A program made the translations under genes and the position numbers. A stretch of DNA of 64,000 nucleotides. It comes from Hyunsoonleella pacifica. GTDB taxonomy: Bacteria > Bacteroidota > Bacteroidia > Flavobacteriales > Flavobacteriaceae. Below the pieces are notes generated by a model. The model saw only the letters and a list, made by a program, of their open reading frames with translations, was not told the DNA's origin and did not search any database. Location of the stretch: assembly GCF_004310335.1 (NCBI RefSeq), contig NZ_SIRS01000004.1:124001-188000 (forward strand), written 5' to 3'. Numbering within the stretch: position 1 is the stretch's first letter; each line of letters opens with the position of its first letter. Shown here piece by piece: positions 44,727-53,263 of the stretch.

Positions 44727-46238
44727 CTATATCCCGCTTATAAAACTCCCATATGGGTCTTTAAACTGCATGCCTTCAGAAAAGCGATGTTTACTCAACT
44801 GTTTATATTCCGCTAATGCCCAAAGCACAAATTCTTTAACGAAATAACTATCTTCTTTTTTAAGGTTAGGCTGAAATTTACCTAATAAATCATCCAGTGG
44901 AGAAACGGCATCTAACATATTTTTGTATTCTTTATCTCTTAAATCATCTAATAGCTCAAAACCTTCTTTTTGATGGAAAAACCAAGATACGATATCATCA
45001 TAAGGTGTTTCTTCATCTTGTTTTTTGAGTTTTTCAATCTTCGGAAAAAATTCTTCAAATAAACTTTTAACAGCATTACCTATAAGATTATAGGCTACTA
45101 CAGCAGCGCCTTCTTGCTCTCCTTCATACACTAATTCTACCTTTCCTGTAACTGAAGGTATTACCCCTACAAAATCACTTAACCTCAAGGTAGTATGTTC
45201 ATCTCCAGCTATTAAAGCTCGCCTTTCTGCAGTACTTAATAAGTTCTCGAACGCTGTGATGCTTAACCTTGCACTTACACCTGATTTTGCATCTATATAT
45301 TCGCTTTCTCTAGCTTCAAAAACAATTTGTTCTAATACATCTTTTGCCAAATCTGGCACATATATATTTTCTTTTTGACCTTCAACTAAATTAGCTTCTT
45401 GTTCTGTGATTAAGCGAGCTGTTTCAATGTCCTCTGGATAATGTGTTAAAATCTGCGAACCAATTCTATCTTTTAAAGGTGTAACTATACTTCCTCTATT
45501 AGTATAATCTTCAGGATTTGCAGTAAATAAAAATTGAATATCTAAGGGCAAACGTACCTTAAACCCTCTAATTTGGATATCGCCTTCTTGCAAAATATTA
45601 AATAGCGCTACCTGAATTCTAGCTTGTAAATCGGGTAACTCGTTAATTACAAAAATGCAACGATTGGCTCTTGGTATCATACCATAATGAATCACACGAT
45701 CATCTGCATAACTCAATTTTAAATTGGCTGCCTTTATAGGGTCTACATCTCCAATAATATCAGCAACCGTTACATCTGGTGTTGCTAATTTCTCGGCAAA
45801 ACGCTCACTCCTATGCAACCAAGAAATTGGGGTATCATCCCCTTTTTCCTTTATGAGTTCAATTGCATATCGCGAAATGGGGTTTAATGGGTCGTCATTT
45901 ACTTCAGAACCTGCCACATATGGAATATATTCATCTAATAGATTTAACATCAACCGTGCTAAACGTGTTTTTGCTTGTCCTCGTAACCCTAACAGGTTGA
46001 TGTTATGTCTTGATAGAATAGCACGTTCTAATTCTGGTATCACCGTATTTTCATATCCATGTACACCTTCAAAAGTAGTTTCTTTATTTTTTATTTTTTG
46101 AATCAAATTATCTCTTAACTCATCCTTTATAGATTTTGATTGATATCCTGATTGTTTTAATTCTCCTAAAAGCCTCGCCCTAACCCTCTCCGAAGGAGAG
46201 GGAACTGTTTCCTGCTTACTTTTCTCTTTATTGCTCAT
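44727..46238 (-). CDS. MoxR/magnesium-chelatase-like AAA+ ATPase
   Basis: The AAA+ domain has a Walker A variant LLGLRGQAKTRLARLM, an Asn-Glu pair in FVINELPDLQARIQVALFNI in place of the usual Walker B DE, and sensor 1 FTANPEDYTNRG. Similar proteins occur with a VWA partner, as here (46296), in MoxR/ChlI-type chaperone pairs that insert metals or remodel protein complexes. The N-terminus contains VPSPSERVRAR, encoded by a palindromic repeat (46184-46202), which appears to be inserted compared with the expected start. Runs opposite to and ends 2 nt from the YdeI-like pseudogene. Confidence 0.85.
   Translation of the reverse strand: MSNKEKSKQETVPSPSERVRARLLGELKQSGYQSKSIKDELRDNLIQKIKNKETTFEGVHGYENTVIPELERAILSRHNINLLGLRGQAKTRLARLMLNLLDEYIPYVAGSEVNDDPLNPISRYAIELIKEKGDDTPISWLHRSERFAEKLATPDVTVADIIGDVDPIKAANLKLSYADDRVIHYGMIPRANRCIFVINELPDLQARIQVALFNILQEGDIQIRGFKVRLPLDIQFLFTANPEDYTNRGSIVTPLKDRIGSQILTHYPEDIETARLITEQEANLVEGQKENIYVPDLAKDVLEQIVFEARESEYIDAKSGVSARLSITAFENLLSTAERRALIAGDEHTTLRLSDFVGVIPSVTGKVELVYEGEQEGAAVVAYNLIGNAVKSLFEEFFPKIEKLKKQDEETPYDDIVSWFFHQKEGFELLDDLRDKEYKNMLDAVSPLDDLLGKFQPNLKKEDSYFVKEFVLWALAEYKQLSKHRFSEGMQFKDPYGSFISGI
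46184..46202 (-). repeat. Palindromic repeat in the 5' coding end of the MoxR-type gene
   Basis: CCCTCTCC-GAA-GGAGAGGG is a perfect 8-bp stem with a 3-nt loop; the flank TTAGGGCGAGG completes a familiar repeat. In the gene's frame it codes for PSPSERVRAR. Confidence 0.7.
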
Positions 46239-46264
46239 ATTTTTTATTTTATTGTTGAGTGTTT

Positions 46265-46291
46265 CTCCCCTTTGGGGAGATTGAGAGGGGC
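46265..46291 (-). repeat. Second small palindromic repeat between the MoxR and VWA genes
   Basis: CTCCCC-TTT-GGGGAG is followed by ATTGAGAGGGG. It is a second repeat type in the 57-nt spacer. It may stabilise the upstream VWA mRNA or act as a weak attenuator; no T run follows on the minus strand. Confidence 0.55.
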
Positions 46292-46295
46292 TTTT

Positions 46296-47426
46296 CTATC
46301 CTCGTATCCTCTTTTTTCTATTTGTTTCATAATCTTCAAAAATCATTTCTCCTAGACCTTTCAACCCAGTATAGAATGCTTTTCCTTGATTTGCATAGGT
46401 AAACTCCCTTACAAATTGCATTAAATAGCTATCTTTTGCTATCATAAATGTTGTGATTGGAATATGCAGACGTCTGGCCTGTTGTGCCATCATGTAGCAT
46501 TTATTGATAATATGAGTATCTAACCCCATACTATTTTTATAATATTGCCCATCTGGTAAACGTAAACAACTAGGTTTACCATCTGTAATCATAAAAATCT
46601 GTTTATTCGTATTTCGCTTTCGTCTTAACAAATCCATCGCTAATTCTAATCCCGCCACCGTATTTGTGTGATAAGGACCTACTTTTAAATATGGTAAGTC
46701 TTTAATCTCTATTCGCCATGCATCATTACCAAATACAATAATATCTAATGTGTCTTTTGGATATCTTGTTGTTATTAATTCTGCCAATGCCATGGCTACA
46801 CGTTTTGCTGGTGTAATGCGGTCTTCTCCATATAAAATCATACTATGGCTAATATCAATCATTAGCACAGTACTCATTTGGGATTTATGCAAGGTTTCTT
46901 CAACAACTAAATCATCTTCAGATAGTGTGAAATCAGATATTCCGTGATTTATTTGGGCATTCTTTAAACTTTCAGTCATAGATACTTTATCCAAAGCATC
47001 TCCAAATTGGTAGCCTCTAAAATCTCCAGTATGCTCGTCTCCTATTCCTGGACTTTTACTTTTATGATTACCTTGTCCACTACGTTTTATCTTACCAAAT
47101 ATTTGATCTAATGCCTGCTGACGTATTGCTCGTTCCGTCTTAGCAGTAATTGCTAATGAAGAACCATTACCATCAGGGTCTATTTCTTCTCGTAGATAGC
47201 CTTTCTTTTTCAGGTCTTCAATAAAATCCTCAATGGTGTACTCTGGTGTGGTAAGCTTGTATTCCTTATCTAATTCTCGTAACCAACTAATCGCCTCATC
47301 AAAATCTCCAGAAGTGTGTGTTATAAGTTCTTTAAAAATTTCAAAAAGTGTATCAAAAGGCGATTTGTAAGGTGCTTCGAATGATTTAAAAGCAAATCCT
47401 TTTCTAAAAACTTTGTTGTTTTTCAT
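46296..47426 (-). CDS. VWA-domain protein, partner of the MoxR-type ATPase
   Basis: The C-terminal half contains a von Willebrand A fold with MIDAS motif VLMIDISHSMILYG (DxSxS) and IFMITDGKPSCLRLPDGQYY for later metal-binding residues. The N-terminal half is helical and charged (EELITHTSGDFDEAISWLRE). MoxR/VWA pairs act as AAA chaperone plus substrate adaptor. The two genes run in the same direction and probably form an operon with the VWA gene first (57-nt spacer). Confidence 0.85.
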   Translation of the reverse strand: MKNNKVFRKGFAFKSFEAPYKSPFDTLFEIFKELITHTSGDFDEAISWLRELDKEYKLTTPEYTIEDFIEDLKKKGYLREEIDPDGNGSSLAITAKTERAIRQQALDQIFGKIKRSGQGNHKSKSPGIGDEHTGDFRGYQFGDALDKVSMTESLKNAQINHGISDFTLSEDDLVVEETLHKSQMSTVLMIDISHSMILYGEDRITPAKRVAMALAELITTRYPKDTLDIIVFGNDAWRIEIKDLPYLKVGPYHTNTVAGLELAMDLLRRKRNTNKQIFMITDGKPSCLRLPDGQYYKNSMGLDTHIINKCYMMAQQARRLHIPITTFMIAKDSYLMQFVREFTYANQGKAFYTGLKGLGEMIFEDYETNRKKRIRG

Positions 47427-47665
47427 AGCAGTATAAAAATACTACATTTTCAAATAAAAAAAGAAGACTAGTGATAGATTTATCAATTTCTTTAACTAGA
47501 TCCAAACTTTACAGAAATACACCTCTTCCTTGCCTTAAAAATGTGTTTTAATAATAAGTATGTTTATAGTTTCAAGCTGTACAATTATAATTATTAGACA
47601 ATTAATATTTCTTATATTAGAGAAATCCTACATTGGGTTTGTTAATTCTTTAAAAGTCAATCAAT

Positions 47666-49612
47666 ATGAAAAAATTATTAATCTTTTGTGCTTTGGTTGT
47701 TTTCTTCTCTTGTAAAAAAGAGAAAGGCACCAAAGAAGTTGCTTTAAATCTAAAGCAATATACCATTGAACAGTTCATGGATAATGAAGCTGTAGGCGGA
47801 GGAAGTTTTTCTCCAGACAAATCAAAGCTGTTAGTATCTAGCAACAAATCGGGCATTTATAATATGTATACTGTGCCAACAACTGGTGGCGAGTTTGTAC
47901 CAATTACTCAGTCTGATTCCTCATCAGTGTTTGGAATATCCTATTTCCCAGAAGATGAGCGTATGTTATATCGTGCAGATAATAATGGAGATGAGATATA
48001 CCATATCTACCTTAGAGATATAGATGGTTCTATAAAAGATTTAACTCCAGATGAAGGTGCAAGAGCCACTTTCTACGGTTGGGCCCATGATGGCAAAAGT
48101 TTTGGCTACGGTTCTAATAAGAGAGATAAACGTTTTATGGATATATATGAGATGAATGTTGAAGACATGTCCTCTACACTTATATATAAAAATGATGAAG
48201 GTTATAATATGAATACTATTTCTAGCGATAAAAACCTTTTTGCATTGAGTAAAACCATTAACACTAACGATAGTGATTTGTTTATTTACAATAGAAATAA
48301 CAAATCTCTTACCAAAGTTAATGAAAACCAAAGTTCAAATTCTGGACAAGATTTTTCACTAGACGGAAAATCACTTTATTATACAACTGATAAGGGTAGT
48401 GAGTTTTCGTATGTTATGAAATACGATATTGTTACTGGAAAAAAAGAAAAGATTTTAGAAAAACCATGGGATATTATGGGGATGTATTTTACTCATAACG
48501 AAAAATATATGGTAGCATATATTAATGAAGATGGAAAAAATGCTATTGAAATAACAGATGTAGCATCTGGTAACATTATAGATTTACCAGACTTTAATAA
48601 TGGTAATATTACTAGTGTTGGATTTTCTAGAGACGAAAATATGATGCGCATGTATGTTGGCGGCTCTAATAGTCCTGCAAATTTATTCACATATAATATT
48701 AAGACTAAAGCGCAACATAAATTAACAGATGTACTTAATGATGAGATTGCCCCAGAGCATTTGGTAAAAGCAAAAGTAATTAGATACAAATCTTTTGATG
48801 GTGTTGAAATTCCTGCAATTTATTATTTACCTCATCAAGCTTCAACAGAACATAAAGTCCCTGCGCTAGTATTAGTTCATGGTGGCCCTGGTGGCCAGAG
48901 CAGACAAAACTTTAGTTCGCTCACTCAATATTTGGTAAACCATGGGTATGCCGTTTTAGCAGTAAATAATAGGGGAAGTAGTGGGTATGGCAAAACGTTT
49001 TTTCAAATGGATGATTTAAACCATGGTGAGAAAGATTTACAAGATTGCGTAGAAGGCAAAAATTGGTTAAAAATTCAACCTGAAATTGATGCTAATAAAA
49101 TAGGTATTATGGGTGGCTCTTACGGTGGTTATATGACTATGGCTGCCTTAACTTATAAACCTGAGGAGTTTGCAGTTGGTGTTAACATTTTTGGTGTAAC
49201 AAATTGGTTACGTACATTAAAAAGTATTCCGCCATGGTGGGAATCATTTAAAGATGCACTTTACAAAGAACTTGGAAATCCGCATACAAAAGATTCTGTA
49301 CGATTAAGAAGAATTTCTCCTTTATTCCATACTGACAAGGTTACAAAACCATTAATCGTTCTACAAGGTGCAAAAGACCCAAGGGTTCTTCAAGTAGAAT
49401 CTGATGAAATAGTTGAAGGCGTAAAGAAAAATGGTGTTCCAGTTGAATATGTTTTATTTGAAGATGAAGGCCATGATTTTGTGAAAAAGAAAAATCAAAT
49501 TGAAGCCTATAGCAGTATTTTAAAGTTTTTAGACACCTACTTGAAAAAAGAAAATCAACCCATTGATGGAGAATCACAAGTAAAAGAAATTGAGGCAAAA
49601 AATGCTGAATAA
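47666..49612 (+). CDS. S9-family prolyl oligopeptidase-like lipoprotein
   Basis: A lipoprotein signal (LLIFCALVVFFSC) is followed by an N-terminal beta-propeller (about residues 40-370) with repeats such as GGSFSPDKSKLLVSSNKSG, and a C-terminal alpha/beta hydrolase domain. The catalytic Ser is in GIMGGSYGGYMTM, Asp in QGAKDPRVLQ and His in EDEGHDFVKK. It would cleave peptides in the periplasm or at the surface. Monocistronic; its 3' end meets the Crp/Fnr gene at a shared terminator. Confidence 0.93.
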   Translation: MKKLLIFCALVVFFSCKKEKGTKEVALNLKQYTIEQFMDNEAVGGGSFSPDKSKLLVSSNKSGIYNMYTVPTTGGEFVPITQSDSSSVFGISYFPEDERMLYRADNNGDEIYHIYLRDIDGSIKDLTPDEGARATFYGWAHDGKSFGYGSNKRDKRFMDIYEMNVEDMSSTLIYKNDEGYNMNTISSDKNLFALSKTINTNDSDLFIYNRNNKSLTKVNENQSSNSGQDFSLDGKSLYYTTDKGSEFSYVMKYDIVTGKKEKILEKPWDIMGMYFTHNEKYMVAYINEDGKNAIEITDVASGNIIDLPDFNNGNITSVGFSRDENMMRMYVGGSNSPANLFTYNIKTKAQHKLTDVLNDEIAPEHLVKAKVIRYKSFDGVEIPAIYYLPHQASTEHKVPALVLVHGGPGGQSRQNFSSLTQYLVNHGYAVLAVNNRGSSGYGKTFFQMDDLNHGEKDLQDCVEGKNWLKIQPEIDANKIGIMGGSYGGYMTMAALTYKPEEFAVGVNIFGVTNWLRTLKSIPPWWESFKDALYKELGNPHTKDSVRLRRISPLFHTDKVTKPLIVLQGAKDPRVLQVESDEIVEGVKKNGVPVEYVLFEDEGHDFVKKKNQIEAYSSILKFLDTYLKKENQPIDGESQVKEIEAKNAE

Positions 49613-49614
49613 TA

Positions 49615-49647
49615 AAATAAGGCTCTGAATATTTCAGAGCCTTATTT
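49615..49647. terminator. Bidirectional terminator between the S9 peptidase and fnr-type genes
   Basis: AAATAAGGCTCTGAA and TTCAGAGCCTTATTT pair perfectly over 15 bp with a 3-nt loop, with A/T runs on both sides suitable for termination in either direction. Confidence 0.9.
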
Positions 49648-49657
49648 AGTTTATCTT

Positions 49658-50335
49658 TTATTCCACACGCCGCAGTCCATTGGAATCTTCGATTTTTATG
49701 TATTTACCAACCGTAGAAATTAATCCCTGTTTTTTGAACTGAGATAGTACTCTTATTGCCGATTCTGTAGCAGTACCTACAATATTAGCGTAATCTTCAC
49801 GAGATAACATAAGGCTTATTGTACCATCAGGGTTAGTTCCAAAATTCTTCTCTACATAAAGCAGAGTTTCGGCTAAACGCTGTTTTACTGATTTTTGAGC
49901 CATGTCTACAATGATGTCGTCAGCTTCCTTTAGATCATGCGCCATATCTTTTAACATGTCTAATGTAAACTTAGGGTTTCTTTGTAAATCTGAGATGATT
50001 TCACTCTTAGGTATAAAACAAACTTCCATATCATTTAAGGCAGTAGCTTGTAAGTTAGAACTTTCGTTAGACACCAAAGAACGCTGCCCGATAAGCTCTC
50101 CTTTAACAACCATCTTTACAATTTGATCTTTACCATTTTCACTCAATTTAGTTAACTTACATATACCGTCCTTAACACAGTAAACACCATTTATGGTCTC
50201 TCCTTCATCAAAAATAACTTCTCCCTTCTTGATAGTTCTGGATGTTTTACAACTAGAGATACGAACTAGCTCATCTTTAGTTAAAGATTTTAGTGCATTA
50301 AATTGTTTGATAATGCATTGTTCACATTTACTCAT
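49658..50335 (-). CDS. Crp/Fnr-family transcriptional regulator, FNR-like
   Basis: The start at 50335 gives MSKCEQCIIKQFN with Cys4 and Cys7, and Cys29, Cys53 and Cys59 later, a pattern that could hold an oxygen-sensing Fe-S cluster. The cyclic-nucleotide-type beta barrel and the C-terminal HTH follow (LSREDYANIVGTATESAIRV). The recognition helix has E and R four residues later (ESAIR), as in Crp and Fnr, which read the TGA of the half site; this fits the TGAY...GTCA boxes at 31869, 50431 and 53004. It is divergent from ccoI and next to the cbb3 genes, so it most likely controls them at low oxygen. Confidence 0.9.
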   Translation of the reverse strand: MSKCEQCIIKQFNALKSLTKDELVRISSCKTSRTIKKGEVIFDEGETINGVYCVKDGICKLTKLSENGKDQIVKMVVKGELIGQRSLVSNESSNLQATALNDMEVCFIPKSEIISDLQRNPKFTLDMLKDMAHDLKEADDIIVDMAQKSVKQRLAETLLYVEKNFGTNPDGTISLMLSREDYANIVGTATESAIRVLSQFKKQGLISTVGKYIKIEDSNGLRRVE

Positions 50336-50430
50336 ACCAGACCTATTTAGTATTGTAAAAATAGGCAAACAAATCCGTAAAACCAATAGTAAGTAATAGT
50401 CTGAAACGAATATTTTATTTTACGAAAAAC

Positions 50431-50444
50431 ATGACGGATGTCAT
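50431..50444 (+). promoter_or_regulatory. FNR/Crp-type operator of ccoI
   Basis: ATGACGGATGTCAT is a palindrome of the type TGAC-N4-GTCA. Its centre is 36.5 nt before the last base of CAATTTTG (50467-50474), a near match to TAnnTTTG, the same distance as at pflB and ccoS. Confidence 0.6.
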
Positions 50445-50466
50445 ATTTTAAAAGCTTCTTATGTAT

Positions 50467-50474
50467 CAATTTTG
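50467..50474 (+). promoter_or_regulatory. -7 box of the ccoI promoter
   Basis: CAATTTTG differs from TAnnTTTG in one position. A weak -7 box is usual for an activator-dependent promoter. It lies 24 nt before the ccoI ATG. Confidence 0.45.
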
Positions 50475-50498
50475 CTTTAGGTAAAAAGAGCAAATATT

Positions 50499-52874
50499 AT
50501 GGAAGCAAAAACATGTTTCCACTGTGGTTTAGATGCCACAACTTCAGGAATTTTTTTTGATGAAAAATCATTTTGTTGCAATGGTTGTAAAACTGTGTAT
50601 GAGATATTTTCTACTAACGATTTAACTTGTTATTACGATTTACAAAACGCACCAGGTGCTACACCAAAAGAGATAGAAGGCAAGTATAATTTTTTAGATA
50701 ATGAAAAAATTGTAGAAAGCCTTTTGGAGTTTAATGATGAGAAAACACAAATTGCGACGCTTTACATTCCTCATATTCATTGTAGTTCCTGTATTTGGAT
50801 ATTAGAAAATTTAAATAAGTTGCATCCTTCAATTAGTACATCTATTGTAAATTTTGGAAAGAAAACTGTTAGAGTAAATTACAACACTACGCATTTTTCT
50901 TTAAAAGAATTGGTTAGGCTTCTAAACAGTATCGGCTACGAACCCTTTATAAGTTTGGATGATTATAGTGTTGGTAAAAAAAATGCAGATCGTTCTTTAA
51001 TTTATAAACTGGGAATTGCGGGATTTGCCTTTGGAAATATTATGTTTTTGTCGTTTCCTGAATATTTCCAAGTTGATGGTTTTTGGATTGAGCAATATGC
51101 CCCTGTTTTTAGATGGCTCATGTTTACTTTTTCACTTCCAGTAGTTTTTTATTGTTCTCAAGACTATTTTATTTCTGCATACAAAGGCCTAACATCTAAA
51201 CTTTTAAATATTGATGTACCCATTGCTTTGGGTATTACAGTTTTGTTTTTAAGAAGTACTGCTGAAATTGTATTTGATATTGGTACTGGCTTTTTTGATA
51301 GCTTGTCTGGATTGGTGTTCTTCCTGCTACTCGGGAAATTTTTTCAACAGAAAACTTATAATTTTTTATCGTTTGAACGTGATTACAAATCTTATTTCCC
51401 TATCGGAATTACCAAAATAGACAATAAAGGCAAGGAGCAATCTATTCAGGTATACGATATTAAAAAGGGAGATAGACTTTTAATTAGAAACGAAGAGTTA
51501 ATTCCTGTAGACTGTATTTTAATTAATGGTAATGCTAGGATTGACTATAGTTTTGTAACTGGAGAATCCGATGCCGTTTCAAAACAATCCGGCGATAAAC
51601 TTTTTGCTGGAGGTAAACAAACCGAAGGTAGTATTGAAGTGGATGTTTTAAAAACTGTTGAGCAAAGTTACTTAACACAACTATGGAGTAACGATGTGTT
51701 TAACAAAAATAAGGAAGATAGCTTTACCAATCTTACTAATAGTATCAGTAAGCAGTTTACTTTAGCTGTACTCAGTATCGCGATACTAGCAACAAGCTAT
51801 TGGCTAATCGTGGATAGTTCTAAGGCATTAAATGTATTTACCGCGGTACTTATTATTGCTTGCCCTTGTGCTATTGCTTTGGCTGCACCGTTTACTTTTG
51901 GGAACTTATTACGCATTTTTGGTAAGCAAAAATTTTATGCTAAAAACGCCTCTGTTATCGAACAATTGGCTGCAATTAACACCATAATTTTTGATAAAAC
52001 TGGAACTATTACAGCTAATAAGGAAACCACCATAGCTTACGAAGGCACTGCGCTTTCTGAAGCTGAGGAAGTACTATTAAAGAGCTCTTTAAGAAATTCT
52101 AACCACCCGTTAAGTCGTTCGTTATATGCGCTTTTGGAAGATAATGATATTTTAACTTTAGAAGATTATGAAGAGCATATTGGTAAGGGTATCTCGGCAA
52201 AACATCACACAAATTCTATTAAAATTGGATCTGCGCCTTTTGTTGGCTATACTTCTGAAACTACTACTTTAAATACCACTGTTCATGTAAGTACAAACAA
52301 TACTTATAAAGGTAGGTTTACCTTTTATAACAAATATAGAAAAGGACTTTCGAAATTATTTAATCAGCTGAAGAAAGGTTATGATTTAGTGATTTTATCC
52401 GGAGATAATGCTGGAGAAAAAGAAAACTTAACTAAACTATTACCTGCTAAAACAAAGCTGTTTTTTAATCAGAAACCTGAGGATAAATTGGAATACATAA
52501 AACACCATCAAAACTCTGGTGCAAAAGTATTAATGATTGGAGATGGTTTGAATGATGCTGGTGCATTGGCACAAAGTGATGTTGGCATTGCTATCTCGGA
52601 GAATGTAAATGTATTTTCTCCTGCTTGTGATGTTATTTTAGATGCTACCCAGTTCAACAAATTATACGATTTTATTAAAGCCTCAAAAAAAGCGATAACC
52701 ATTATAAAATGGAGTTTTGCGCTATCGTTTATCTACAACACTATAGGTTTATATTTTGCTGTTACAGGGCAACTGGCTCCTGTAGTAGCTGCTATTTTAA
52801 TGCCTTTAAGTTCTATTAGTATTGTAGCATTTACAACAGTTTTTACCAACGTTTTGGGAAGAAAACTAAAATAG
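50499..52874 (+). CDS. ccoI: Heavy-metal P1B-type ATPase for cbb3 oxidase (CcoI/FixI)
   Basis: The N-terminal Cys-rich part CFHCG and FCCNGC, then a heavy-metal-associated domain with HIHCSSCIW (Cys95, Cys98), then the P-type ATPase: membrane metal motif ACPCAIALAAP, phosphorylation motif DKTGTIT, and MIGDGLNDAGAL. 791 aa. Cu-transporting CcoI supplies copper for the haem-copper centre of cbb3 oxidase. It is upstream of ccoS and ccoNO, with its own FNR-type box. The N-terminal Cys4 part is typical of the Bacteroidetes form. Confidence 0.95.
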   Translation: MEAKTCFHCGLDATTSGIFFDEKSFCCNGCKTVYEIFSTNDLTCYYDLQNAPGATPKEIEGKYNFLDNEKIVESLLEFNDEKTQIATLYIPHIHCSSCIWILENLNKLHPSISTSIVNFGKKTVRVNYNTTHFSLKELVRLLNSIGYEPFISLDDYSVGKKNADRSLIYKLGIAGFAFGNIMFLSFPEYFQVDGFWIEQYAPVFRWLMFTFSLPVVFYCSQDYFISAYKGLTSKLLNIDVPIALGITVLFLRSTAEIVFDIGTGFFDSLSGLVFFLLLGKFFQQKTYNFLSFERDYKSYFPIGITKIDNKGKEQSIQVYDIKKGDRLLIRNEELIPVDCILINGNARIDYSFVTGESDAVSKQSGDKLFAGGKQTEGSIEVDVLKTVEQSYLTQLWSNDVFNKNKEDSFTNLTNSISKQFTLAVLSIAILATSYWLIVDSSKALNVFTAVLIIACPCAIALAAPFTFGNLLRIFGKQKFYAKNASVIEQLAAINTIIFDKTGTITANKETTIAYEGTALSEAEEVLLKSSLRNSNHPLSRSLYALLEDNDILTLEDYEEHIGKGISAKHHTNSIKIGSAPFVGYTSETTTLNTTVHVSTNNTYKGRFTFYNKYRKGLSKLFNQLKKGYDLVILSGDNAGEKENLTKLLPAKTKLFFNQKPEDKLEYIKHHQNSGAKVLMIGDGLNDAGALAQSDVGIAISENVNVFSPACDVILDATQFNKLYDFIKASKKAITIIKWSFALSFIYNTIGLYFAVTGQLAPVVAAILMPLSSISIVAFTTVFTNVLGRKLK

Positions 52875-52889
52875 AGGCTGTAATGAATT

Positions 52890-52990
52890 TGGCAGATTAG
52901 TGCGTTAGGGATTGAACGGCATGTTTGAAATCCCCGACGTAGGAGGGATTGAGTAGTGAAAGCCCGACCCCTTGTGGGTAACGCCCAAAG
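52890..52990 (+). repeat. Interspersed repeat, copy B
   Basis: This is the forward form: GGCAGATTAGTGCGTTAGGG, then ATTGAACGGCATGTTTGAAA, the CCCCGACGTAGGAGGGATTG core, GAGTAGTGAAAGCCCGACC, and GGGTAACGCCC. It is related to copy A (19261-19376) and a degraded copy at 58262. It lies inside the cbb3 cluster without breaking a gene. Confidence 0.75.
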
Positions 52991-53003
52991 AATAAAAGGA
53001 AAC

Positions 53004-53017
53004 ATGATAAATGTCAT
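53004..53017 (+). promoter_or_regulatory. FNR/Crp-type operator of ccoS-ccoNO
   Basis: ATGATAAATGTCAT fits TGAY-N4-GTCA. Its centre is 36.5 nt before the end of the -7 box TATTTTTG at 53040-53047. Confidence 0.65.
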
Positions 53018-53039
53018 CTTTTAAAAATAAGTATGAAAG

Positions 53040-53047
53040 TATTTTTG
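53040..53047 (+). promoter_or_regulatory. -7 box of the ccoS-ccoNO operon
   Basis: TATTTTTG matches TAnnTTTG exactly, 20 nt before the ccoS ATG (53068). Confidence 0.6.
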
Positions 53048-53067
53048 AACCATAACTTCAATTAGGT

Positions 53068-53253
53068 ATGAGTGTTATATATATTTTGCTAGCAGTAAGC
53101 ATTATAGTGGCTATTGCATTTTTTGTAGCCTTTGTGATTGCCGTTAAAAAAGGGCAGTTTGATGATAGCTACACCCCTTCAGTACGCATATTATTCGAAG
53201 ACGAATTGATAAAAGATAAAACCAATAAAACGATACTAACCAAGAAAGAATAA
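53068..53253 (+). CDS. ccoS: cbb3-type cytochrome oxidase assembly protein CcoS
   Basis: A 61-residue protein with one N-terminal membrane helix (YILLAVSIIVAIAFFVAFVI) and a polar C-terminal part with GQFDDSYTPSVRILFEDEL, both typical of CcoS. In other bacteria CcoS is needed to place cofactors in CcoN. It precedes ccoNO by ten nt. Confidence 0.93.
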   Translation: MSVIYILLAVSIIVAIAFFVAFVIAVKKGQFDDSYTPSVRILFEDELIKDKTNKTILTKKE

Positions 53254-53263
53254 ATTTTTAGAT

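Larger units (their letters stand above)
52875..53067. other. ccoI-ccoS spacer: repeat copy B and an FNR-type promoter
   Basis: No gene was seen. The 193-nt gap holds repeat B (52890-52990) and, after it, the operator and -7 box for ccoS. Confidence 0.7.

Noticed and set aside
50401-50444. The FNR-type box at 50431 as an autoregulatory site for the Crp/Fnr gene
   Set aside because: On the minus strand no TAnnTTTG box lies at the 36.5-nt distance; the geometry fits only the ccoI promoter.
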